DNA of 64,000 bases. Source: Sciurus carolinensis. Its lineage: Eukaryota > Chordata > Mammalia > Rodentia > Sciuridae. Positions 42,201 to 53,831 of this stretch are shown in pieces. The position numbers and the translations under genes are program-made. The stretch spans positions 12,321,105 to 12,385,104 of the forward strand of contig NC_062232.1 in the NCBI RefSeq assembly GCF_902686445.1, in the 5' to 3' direction. The notes under the pieces are model-generated. The model saw nothing but the letters and a program-made list of their open reading frames with translations, had not been told where the DNA came from and searched no databases. The number at the start of each line of letters is the position of its first letter. Positions within the stretch are counted from its first letter, which is position 1.

Positions 42201-45200
42201 CGTTGATTTTGCTTTGTATTCTTTGGCTGTCCATCTGAACCATGAGTATGACTATATACCCAGTCCTGTGAGTTCTGGTGAAGCATCAAGCCTGAGGTGG
42301 TCATAGGGACCCTTCAACACAACCTCCCCCTTCGGAACACAAGATATTGAACTGAAGGTCTGAAATATGTGGGAGACCTGGCCTGGACTCACCATCAGAT
42401 TCAACTTGTGGTTGATGGCCAAGGCTGAGTGCTCCAGGGCCTTGAACACAGAGGCGTAGCAGTCCCTGAGTTTGGTATATTTACCAACCAGGGCTATGGA
42501 GCATGTTTTCTGTAATCTTTCATACCTGAGAAGAAAGATAAGCTCAAAGTTTATATAAAAGCATGTCATGGAACATCACAAAAAACAGACACTGCTCCAA
42601 TTTCAAGACACTTAATAAAATCTTTTGTCTTCATGTTTTTTAATTTAAATTTTTATTTTTACAGACTGCATTTTGATTCATTGTACACAAATGGGGTACA
42701 ACTTTTCATTTCTATGGTCGGATACAATGTAGATTCACACCATTCATGTAATCATACATATACATAGGGTAATACTGTCTGTCTCATTCTACTATCTTTC
42801 CTTCCCCCACCCCCTCGTGCCCCATTTTCCTCTACACCATCCAAAGTTCCTTCATTCTTCTCTCCACCCCCTGCCACACCCCCTCATTATGTATCATCAT
42901 CCACTTATCAGAGAAAACATTCAAAGGCACTTAATAAAATCTTAGGAGCAGATAAGGCTCATTCTCGATGAACCTGAGTCAAATCTCCCCTCCAAAGCAC
43001 CAAAATCTCTTCACCAAATTTCAAACTCATAAGAAATGCCAATGTTGGCTTATATAAATAAGCAGGTGCAGACATAAATCTAAGAAAACATATCAGAGGA
43101 AATTTTAAAACATTCAAAACAAAAAATTTAAAAAGCTATCCCATAAATAAGAGCTGTTCATAAATTAGTTTATAAGGTGACATTGTATAAGAAAAAGCAT
43201 TCTGCTTGTCAATAGAGAACATTCTAATATTAATTTTGTAAGGTGACATTGTATAAGAAAGTACATTCCAAATGTCTCCATTTTAAATTCTTGCATTCCC
43301 AGCTGGTCCACAAAAGTCTGCCTATTCATGGCATGCCTGAAGAATGGTACTAAGAGAACTATTTAAAATATTACAGACCATTTAGATCATTTTTATGAGA
43401 AAATTCCATTCTATAGATGATGCTTAATCACAGTTCAACATTAAAAACATAATCCTTCGTGTGGCTTTTTAAAGAAATCTGTCCAAAGAACAAGAAAAGC
43501 ATGTGACCTGGTATTAAGTAGGTAGAAATGTCATCTTGGGGTTGAAGATATTTGGGGGCTTTGATGTGGCCCTTCCCCAAATACCTTGCAAAATTCCATG
43601 ATGGGAAATATTCCTTTTCCATAACACATCCACAAAGCGTGCAAAAGTGATGTGGCCAGTCTCATTATGTTGCTTAGGGTCTTGCTAAGTTGCTGAGGTT
43701 GGCTTTGAACTCGTGATCCTCCTGCCTCAGCCTCCCAAGTTGCTGGAATTACAGGCCTGCACCACGGCGCCTGGTTTAGAAAAGTACTTTCTAGGAAGGT
43801 GACTGAAGTACCTGGAAAACTGTTAAACCTTGACCTCCCTGCTAAAGTTTATGTTGCTCTGGAGATTCCACAGCAACACACACCTCATGCCACCTCTCCC
43901 TAGGGGATTCAGATAACAGAAAGCAAGGTGACAGGGAGCCAAGTATCAGCAATACTGATGACTTCAGAGGCACCTGGGTCCTGGCAATCACAGCAGCCTC
44001 TGCACAGCAGGATGACTGGGCCTCACTCCTTCTCTTTGGAGGAGGGACATCAGCTCTGTCCTGGGAAGGAAGCTGCTCTGGAGACAACAGCCAACTCCTC
44101 CTTTGACTCACTCACGTCTGGGCTTCCCAGAGAAGGAGGAGTCACTTAGTAGTGGCTGGAACAGGTGAGTCCACGGGTCATACCTCCCAGGTAGAGGGCT
44201 GCTGTGCAGGCAATCCCTCATGCTCTCTTTCCCTCGACTTGCCCTTTCCAGAACAGCCAAGCATCACCTTCATGTGCTCCATAGAGTCAACACCACAGTG
44301 TATAGGCAAGCTTCTGGTACAACTGTGAGCTTCTGCAGGAACAGGAGAGGGAATCCACTTTGCAGGCCTACCCCCACAGGCAGGTCCCCAGACCCAGAAG
44401 ACTGTTCCACATTGGCCTTGGGCCCCAGGCGAGTTTTCCAATCCAGTTTAAGCAGTGATCCCTGGCTAAAAGCAGCACTGGGCTTCCATCATTGAAGCTG
44501 CTCCTTTCACCTCTGCTGCCTCCCTGTATCCCTCTATAGGCTATAGTCAGGGGGCAGTAGCTAAAGAATGGACACTCTAGTCAGGTGCACTGGCTCATGC
44601 CTACAGTCCCAGGTACTTGGGAGGCTGAGGCAGGAGGATCACTTGAGCCCAGGAGTTCAAGTTCAGCCTGGCAACATAGTAAGACCCATCTCTCAAAAAA
44701 AAAGGAACAACATGCCGAGCGCCTTGGGGCACACCTGTAATCCCAGCAATTCAGGAGGATGAGGCAGGAGGATTGCAAGTTCAAAGCCAGCCTCAGCAAC
44801 TTAGCGAGGCCCTAAGCAACTCAACGAGACCCTGTCTCTAGATAAAATTAAAAATAGGGCTGGGGATGTGTGTGACTCAGTGGTTGAGTGCCCCTGAGTT
44901 CATTCCCTGGTGCCAAAAAGAAAAAGAAAAAAGAAAGAAAGAATAGGGAATGGTGGTATAGCTCAGTGGTAGAGCACTGGCCTAGCATGTGTGAGGACCT
45001 GGGTTCCATCTCCAGAACAACAAAAAAATTTCATTCAACATCACCATTATCAATCAACCAATATCACAGCCCATGTGGAACTGTCAATATCTTCTTTGAG
45101 TAAAGACTACAGTAAAGCTAATGGCACCCACCTAAAGAAATGTCCCTCAGAACCTATGCATATGACCTTACGTGGGAAAAGGATCTTTGTTGATACAATT

Positions 45201-48200
45201 AAGTTAGGGATCTCCAGATGAGATCATCTTGGATTAGGGTGGGCCCTATAACCAATGACAAGCATACTTACAAAAGAAGAGAATGGGAGAAGACACAAGG
45301 GAAAGGCGATGTAAGCACACAGGCAGAGATTGGAGTGGTGTGGCCATAAGCCAAGGGACACCAAGGATTACAGGAAGCCACTAGAAAGTAGAAGAGGGAC
45401 ATGGGACAGATACTCCTTCAGAGCTTCCAGAAGGAACCAACACTATGGATGTCTCGATTTTGGACTTCTGGTCTCCAGGACTATGAGAGAATATATTTCT
45501 GTTGTTTTAAGTCACACAAGTTAGGGTACTTTATTACAGCAGCCACAAGAATCTAATACAAAGACCAAACATTTGGCTTTAGAAAGCATAAAAGCATCCA
45601 GGCATGGTGGTACACACTGTAATCCCAGCGACTCAGGAGGCTGAGGCAAGAGGATCACAAGTTTGAGGCCAGGCTCAGCAACTTAGACCCTGTCTCAAAA
45701 TAAAAGATTTTAAGACAGTGGGGTGGGGTGGTGGGCTGGGGATGTACTTCAGTGGGAAAGAACCCCTGAGTTCAATCCCCAGTACCAAAAATAATGATAA
45801 TAAAAGAAAGTATAGAAGCATGAAGCATAAAGCTATTTTCAATACAAAGAGTAAAATACTAAAAATCCTAGTGCTAAAGAGGATCAGTTCCAAGCTACTC
45901 AGAAAATTCCTACAAAATGACTGATTCCTTAAGCTTTCTGGAGGGCAAAGGCTTAATTGTATCATTCATTAGAGTACCTAAGTTCAGAAATTCAGAAATT
46001 GCGCATTTTTCTTTTTTTTTCTTCTTTTTTTTTTTTTGTGGTGCTGGGGATCGAACCCAGGGCCTTGTGCTTGCAAGGCAAGCACTCTACCAACTGAGCT
46101 ATATCCCCAGCCACGCACATTTTTCTTAATTCTACTCGCCCCCAAGAAGTCCAAACCAGTTTGGGTTTTTTTTTTGAATTTTAAGTGAAAGGAGTGTGAG
46201 GGTATAACTCAGTGGCAGAGCACCTGCTTAGCACAAATGAGGCCTGGTTCGATCCCCAGAACCAAAAAAAGAAAAAAAAAATTAAGCGAAAGGGCAAGAA
46301 GGGCTGGGGAGATAGCTCAGCTGGTAGAGTGTTTGCCTCGCAAGCACAAGGCCCTGAGTTCGATCCCCAGTACCTGAAAAAAAAAAAAAAAAAAAAAAAA
46401 CAACAAAAAAAAAAAGGGCAAGAGAACTTCAATCTACCAAGGTCAGTGATTTTGTCACCATCAAATCATTTTAATCATGGTTGCCAATATCAGCAACCAA
46501 TACTTGGAGCCTGACTCAATGTGAAGTCCTGTGTTTTCTCTCATTAATTTCCATTAGGTGGGAACTGGTATGCCTCTGATATGTATAGATGGTAGGATGC
46601 ACCCAGAGAAGTTAAGTAATCTATGCAAATTCCCAGCTAGTGAGAGAGACAGCCAGAGTCTGAATCCAGAACCAAAACATGGAGCTGCACCTACTGCTTC
46701 TGACCTAAGCTGCACAAGCAACCAGGCAGCCTGTGACTTGTCACACCTCAATTACCCTGAATAAAAGAAAACAGGGTTATGGGATTTCACTTCCATATGG
46801 GATTTCAAATTTAGGCAAACCCTGCTTAAATTAAAATAGTTACATTAAAGCTAGAACACGTCAGTAATTTTAATGATGATATTAACTAGTTAATAACTAC
46901 AAGATTGAACAATACTGGCAATAGCTGAAACTTCCCACGCAAAAGGATTTTCTTTAGGAAATGTTAGCCAAATCTTAAAAACAAACCAAACAGAACAAAG
47001 AGCTTGCAATATTTAAAAGGTGTAAGATTTCAAAAAGTAAGGAATGAACTAGCCAGGCATGGTGGTGCGTGCCTATAATCTCAGCTACTGGGGAGGCTGA
47101 GGCAAAAGGATCACAAGCTCAAGGCCAGCCTCAGCAATTTAACAAGATCCTGTCTCAAAAGTTGTGCTCCACTCATGTATAATGAATCAAAAGGCATTCT
47201 GCTGTCACGTGTAACTATTAGAACTATTGTTATTAGAACAATATTTTTAAAAAGGGCTGGGGATGTAGCTCAGTGGTAGAGTGCTCCTGGGGTCAATCCC
47301 CAGTACTGAAAGAGGGAAAGAGAGAAAGAGAGAGAGAAACTAATATATAAAAGCCTTTCAGAAGTAACAATATTCCTTCTAAAATCCAAATTTCTTCAAT
47401 TCACTTTGGTTTGAGTATAGCAATGTCAAAGGCTCCAGAAATCTTCAGAGTACAGGAACTATTAAAGATTCTAGAAGTAATTCCTTTCACATACCTGTCA
47501 GCCATATTCTTCCACTTGAAAAGCAAATTGCTTGAAGAATCACCAATGGGCAGGTCCAATCGCTCTTTGAAGTACTTAACAATGCCTTGTTCCTCCAAAA
47601 GCACGGGCACTCGGTATGTAGAAGAAACATCATGGATACATATGACCTGATCAATGATAATAAAACACCCCACTTAGATGGATCGTCTCAAATATGCCAC
47701 AGGAATGAGACAAAACTCAAGAGCCTGCAGTTTATTTATACTGATATAAGAAAATCCAGTAACCTAAATGAGAGTCAGAACTAACACAAGGTGAGTTTGC
47801 TTTAATTACAAAACTCTTTGAGTTCCTTATTCTACTTCCACAACAATTGGTATCATGGTAAAATTAAAAGTAAAGGGCCAGGGATATGACTCAGTTGGTA
47901 GTGTGCTTGCTTTGCATGCACGAGGCCCTGGGTTCTAATCCCCAGCACCACCAAAAAAAAAAAAAAAAAAGGTAAATATACAGCCATAACCATGGGTTCC
48001 ACACTGATGGATTAAAACAACCATGGATCAAAAATATTCAGAAAAAATAACTGCATCTGTATTAAACACATACAGACTTTTTTCTTGTCAGTATTCCTAA
48101 ACAATATTGTGTAAAAACTGTATTGTATTTGCATTGTATTTGACATTATAAACAACTTAGAGATAAAGCATACAAAAGGATGTGGCCAGGCACAAAGGTG

Positions 48201-51200
48201 GCACATGCCTATAATCCGAGCAGTTTGGGAGGCTGAGGCAGGAGGATCACAAGTTCAAAGGCAGTCTCAGCAACTTAGCAAGACATTGTTTCAAAACAAA
48301 AATTTAGCTGGGTGCGGTGGCACACACCTGTAATCCCAGCATCTAGGGAGGCTGAGGCAGGAGGATCGTGAGTTCAAAGTCAACTTCAACAATGGTCAGG
48401 TGCTAAGCAGCTCAGTGAGACCCCATCTCTAAATAAAATACAAAATAGGGCTGCGGATGTAGCTCAGTGGTTAAGCACCCCTGGGTTCAATCCCTGGTAC
48501 AAAATTAAATTAAATTAAAAAAAAACCAGAGGATATGTATAAGTTATATGCACCATTTTATATTAAGAACTTGAGCCCCACAGAATCTGGTATCCACAGG
48601 GGTCCTGAAACCAATCCCCTGCAAATCATGAAAGACAACTTTATCTGGTCTTTGTCCCCAGTTCCTGGCACAGAGCTTGAAAAGCCCTCAGAATTTCCTG
48701 AGTGATAGAGTATTTTATTATGAAACTGAGTTGACTCCTGGTGCCCGTAGATAGCTTCAGGATGGGAATGGTCACCAGAAAAAATGAACCAAGTGATTAG
48801 AGGACTGGAACTTTCAGCCACCAGCCTAACCTCTGGGGAGGGAAGAGGGAATGGGGACAGAGTTCAAACATGGCTAGATATTCAATCATGCTTACCCAAT
48901 AATGCCCCACTAAAAACTCAGGAAGAGCAAAGCTTGGGGGAACTTCCCAGTGGGTGAAAATATACAGGTACCGAGAGGGACACTCCCTGATTCAGTAAGG
49001 ACCAAAGCTCCTGTGCCTAGAACTTTCCTAGACCTTGCCCTCTGCATCTTTTCATCTAGCTGTTCATTTGCACCCTATATAATAAAACAAGAACTATAAA
49101 CACAGCACTTTCCTGAGTTCTGTGAGTCATTCTAGAGCACTATCAAAGAAGGGGATCATGCTAAGTGAAATAAGCCAATCCCAAAAAACCAAAGGCAGAA
49201 TGCTTTCCCTGATAAGTGGACAATGATATATAATGGTGGTGGAGGTGAGAGAAGAATGGAGGAACTTTGGATTATGTAGAGGGAAATGAGAGGGAGGAGG
49301 GGGCGGGGGTATGAACAATGGTGGAATGAGACAGACATCATTACCCTATGTACATGTATGATTACATGAATGGTATGAATCTACATCATGCACAACCTCA
49401 GAAACAAAAACTTGTACCCCATTTGTGTATAATGAATCAAAATGCAGTCTGTAAAAATAAAAAATAAATAAAAAAAGAAGAGGATCATGGAAGCCCCAAA
49501 ATTGTAGTTAGCTGGCAGAAGCTCAGTGGCTTGGGAATAATGGAAACTTGTGGCAGATGGAGTGGGGGGCGTCTTGTAAGAGACTGAGTCCTTAAACCTG
49601 TGGCGTTTGATGCTTACTCTGGGTAATGAGTGTCAGAATTGACATTGTGCTGCTGTCGGAGACTTGGTATTAGAATGTAGTAGCTTTGTAGATCAATATC
49701 CAAGATGCACGGTCCAAGCCACCATCTTCTAAGTGCGTGTTAAAGCAGCAGCATTGAACACGTGCACCTTGTCTTCTAAGTGTGTATACAAACTTTATTT
49801 GTTCTTTCATTCATTGTCACTGCTACTGTAGTTGCTTCTGTCTGCAGTCTTGTCCCCTGCTCCCTTCATTTGGGTGAATTTACTAGTGCACATTGACCAC
49901 AGTAAAATTAATTATACCTGTTAGGAGAGAAGAATACCTTTCAATAGCAGCAGATGTCTGGCTGTGGTTGTTTTTCACATTTACCCTAATGAGCTTTCAA
50001 CAGCCTCTCAAGTATATCCAAGGGGCTACTTGCAGGCATTTAAGGACCTGCCACATCCTAAATAAATGCCAAGAAATGTTTTGCCAACTCTTGAGTTCCA
50101 TCTTCCCAAGCCCATGGCTCTAAAGTCAAGGGTTCTTAAGCTATTTGAAGAGCATCAACTGGATGCTCAAATTACGGGGCCTCACTCCTACATTCACCAA
50201 TGCAATTCCAAGAGACGAGATATCACCAATATGGGGCTCCATTCCAATCACTAATTAAATCTCTGCCCAGCCACAACTTCCATGGAAGTCACAGAATGTG
50301 GAACTATTTACTCATTTCTCCTCCAGGCCAGAGAGAGAGACTTTTCAAATATGGTCATGGGCCACATTCACAGAGAGACCTGTGGCCCTCTTCATCACCT
50401 CCTCAGAGATCCAGATAAAAACAACTTCAAATGCAGATTCATCACTACTCATGAAAAGGCTGCAACTAAGAACTGGGAAGTTTAGTTATGCATGGTGACA
50501 CATGTCTCTATTCTCAGTGGCCTCAGGAGGCTGACAGGAGGATCACGAGTTTGAAGCCAACCTCAGCAACTTTGCAAGACCCTGTCTCAAAATATATACA
50601 CAAAGTACTATCTACCAATAGGATGGGTACTCCAAATAACTGAAAGAAAATAAAAATGGTATGACAAAAGACAAAGACAGAGAATCATTTATTTTTCAAA
50701 ACAGTTCCAATTCTGAAGTGTCAACCAGGGGGCTCCTCATCAGCCTGCCTCCTGAGATATAAAAACCCCAGTAAATGGTTTTTAGGCCCCAGAGAACTCA
50801 GGGCACACATGTAGAAAAGGTTTCGACCAAACCTCACCCTTTGCCTGAGCACCATTATACCACTTTATAAACTGAAGCCAGCTCCCATCCCTTGGGCTAG
50901 AGACTTCTGGGAACAAGAGACAGAGATAGAAGAAGGAAGGAGAAAGAAAAACTAATTGTCACAATACTCAAGTGAAAAGTCCTGCACAAGAGAGGGCCTG
51001 AGCCCAAGTCACAGTACAGTTTCTGTAGCAATGCTATGAACTGAGGCCACTGTTGTGATTAGCAGAGAGAGAACAAGTTTCAGTGTACTGGGGTGGCTTA
51101 GGGTGAGTGAAGCTGCAACAGGTACAAAGGAGAAACAAGTGAAAGTAGTAAGTGTCCAGAAGGAAAGAAGAGATTTAAAAAAAAGACAATTAGGAGAAGC

Positions 51201-53788
51201 TGGGAGCAGTGCTGCACACCTGCAACCCTTGCAACTCAGGAGGCTGAGGCAGGAGGATTGCAAGTTGAGGTCAGCCTCAGTAATTTAGCAAGTCTCCCAG
51301 CTTTACAGGCTGAGACCCTGTCTCAAGCTAGTGAGAGAACTATGTGAAGTTTGCAAATTAAAAACTTTTGTGCCTATAATTTAAGGAGTGATATCTAAGG
51401 AATCAGGAGACTCAAGTTTGTTCACTTAAGAGCTAGGGAGCCATAGTTGAATAAGAGACCCTCAAATGCCCCCCAAAACAATAAAATATTGAACAAGTAC
51501 AAAGTGCTGGCATCAGAAGAAGCACATGCAAGACAAAGAAATCTAAAGAGCAACACCAACCTGTTCAGGATTTACGTGACAGAACATAGAAATCTTCTCC
51601 TTCACGGCCATCTCAATGGGTGTCGAACTTCGGCAGACAATCTGTCAAAGCCAATTATGCACAGGTCAGCAAGTGGGGACTGACTGGGCTGGTCATGTTG
51701 CCACTGGTTTTCAGCATGACAGTGTATTCATTTCTTTATACTATAAGAGACTTGGCCAGGTATGCAATTGCTCACCTTGGACATTGCACTGGACTGAGAA
51801 ATTGGGTTGAGCACTAATATAGGGAAACAATCAAATTCAACACAAATCTACCAGTAAGAGCTCAAAATGTCAGCACATCTCTGATGAACAAAGTCAAGGC
51901 TCACAGTGTTGCTTCATTAAATACAAAAAAAGAGCTAGATCAAGGGTTGACAAACCTTTTCTCTAAAGGCCCAGATGAGAAATATTTTAAATTGACAAGT
52001 CAGGCAGTCACTGTCCTGAGCCTCAGCTGTGCTGCTGCAGTGCAGAAGCAGCTATAGACAATATGGAAACGAATGAGTATATGCCAATAAAACTTTATTT
52101 ACAAGCTGGGTGCAGTAGCACACACCTGTAATCCTAGTGGCTAGGGAGGCTGAGGCAGGAGGATCGCAAGTTCAAAGCCAGCCTCAGCAATTTAGCAAGG
52201 CCCTAAGCAACTTAGACTCTGTCTCAAAATAAAAAATAAAATGGGCTGGGGATGTGGTTCAGTGGTTAAGTAGACCTGGGTTCAAACCCTGGTACAAAAA
52301 AAAAAAACTTTATTTACAAAAATAGGCAGCTTAAATTGAGAACTGTTATTTTCAGACCCCTGATCTGGATTATTGGTGATAACCAGATTACATGCTACAA
52401 GGCCACATCACTGTTCAGATTAAAAATAACAGCAGTGATAGCCCATTGTATCAGGGTCACAGGAAATCCCAGGATCCCACCTTCATTCTAAAGGATCCAT
52501 GAACCATACAAATGGCAAGACCACTGCTCTTGCCCAGTGCCAATCAAATGAGGGCTTGGAGAAGAATAAATGGTCATTTTAAAGATAACTCAGCAAGACC
52601 CTAAGCAACTCAGTGAGACCCTGTCTCTAAATAAAATACAAAATAGGGCTGGGGAATGTGGTTCAGTGGTTAAGTACCCCTGGGTTCAATCCCTGGTACC
52701 TGAAGAAATAAAGAAAGATAAGGAGATAAGCCTTTCCTGGTTCCCAGATACAAAAAGCTTACTGTTGTAGGAACCATCTGAGAACTACAGAGAACTAATG
52801 ATGTTATAGATTAAGGGCTAGGAGTGTAGCTTAGAGACGGAGCATGTGCTGAACATAAGCAAGGCCCTGGGTTCAATCCCCAGCATCAAAAATTTTAAAA
52901 AAATCAGTGATGAATGTCATGAAGACATGGAGGTCCTGCTCCAAGAGACCTTAGGGATACGCTTACCCACTGTGCTTAACTCACCAGATCCGGAGACAGA
53001 CCCAATCCCCTCAGTGCACGGACACTGTTCTGCGTGGGTTTGGTTTTTTGTTCTCCAGTGGCATTGGGCTAAAAAGGAAAGAGTCTGTCAGTACACTGGA
53101 CATGTAGCTCTTCTGGACAATTAATGGTTCCCCAGTTTCAAACGTGGGACACATAAAATGTCATAGGAATATGGATCAGGGTTGCTGTCCACATACTTAT
53201 CTGGAAAGCCCACCTGTGGGACAAGGCTGACATGGATATTATAGAAATTTTCTCTTTTCGCCTTAAACTGGAATTGTCTGAACGCTTCCACAAAGGGCAT
53301 TCCTTCAATGTCTCCAATGGTGCCTCCCAGCTGGGAATGGAAAACAAAAATAAGACACAAATGACCCAACATCTCCATGGTACAGAAACTAATCGAAAAA
53401 TTCCTAATAATCTGAGCACAATGCCAGCTGTGGGGGCGCATGCCTGTAATCCCAGCAGCTCAAGAGGCTGAGGCAGGAGGATCACAAGTTCAAGGCCAGC
53501 CTCAGCAACTTAGTTAGGCCCTAAGCAACTTAGCAAGACCCTGTCTCTCAAAATAAAAATAAAAAGGGCTGGGGATGTGCCTCGGTGGTTAAGTTCCCAG
53601 GTTCAATTCCCAGTACTGAAAGAAAGAAAGAGCAATAGACCACAGAGTGGGCAAGGTGAGCTACTTTCTACCAGTGGTCCCAATCAGAAGGGAGAACTCA
53701 AATCCAGTGACAGTGTGAGAAAAGTGAGAACCACCTGGCTCTGGCTGAATTAAATAATGAGCATTCCCTCTGTCTCTTTCTCCCACAT

Positions 53789-53831
<43 letters not shown>

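Larger units (their letters stand above)
37994..42392 (-). other. CTPS2 intron (4.4 kb)
   Basis: Mostly repeats: a Tigger-like DNA transposon, an MLT1-like LTR, nested SINEs and a TG microsatellite. No named feature in 38640-38860, 40035-40415, 40800-41160, 41550-41970 or 42065-42392. Confidence 0.9.
42526..47494 (-). other. CTPS2 intron (5 kb)
   Basis: Has an L1 end near the left edge, a SINE-free block at 43777-44577, an LTR remnant, MIR and several SINEs. Nothing named in 42945-43650 except a short repeated sequence at 43167 and 43234. Confidence 0.9.
47647..51560 (-). other. CTPS2 intron (3.9 kb)
   Basis: Contains an ID element, B1 units and an LTR carrying a nested L1. I see no recognisable feature in 48530-48850, 49710-50485 or 50610-51195. 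Confidence 0.9.
51642..52984 (-). other. CTPS2 intron (1.3 kb)
   Basis: A hAT-like fragment split by a SINE, a 5'-truncated SINE and an ID element 85 bp from the exon. Nothing named in 51642-51945 or 52365-52583. Confidence 0.9.

Noticed and set aside
42252..42569. 105-codon open frame
   Set aside because: It is the CTPS2 exon 42393-42525 read through both splice sites.
46014..46413. Inverted ID pair (46014 minus, 46302 plus) as a structured RNA gene
   Set aside because: They are independent SINE insertions with their own TSDs; any hairpin would be incidental.
53121..53485. Two overlapping frames of 106 and 115 codons
   Set aside because: One contains the CTPS2 exon; the other is its shadow in a different frame plus a SINE.
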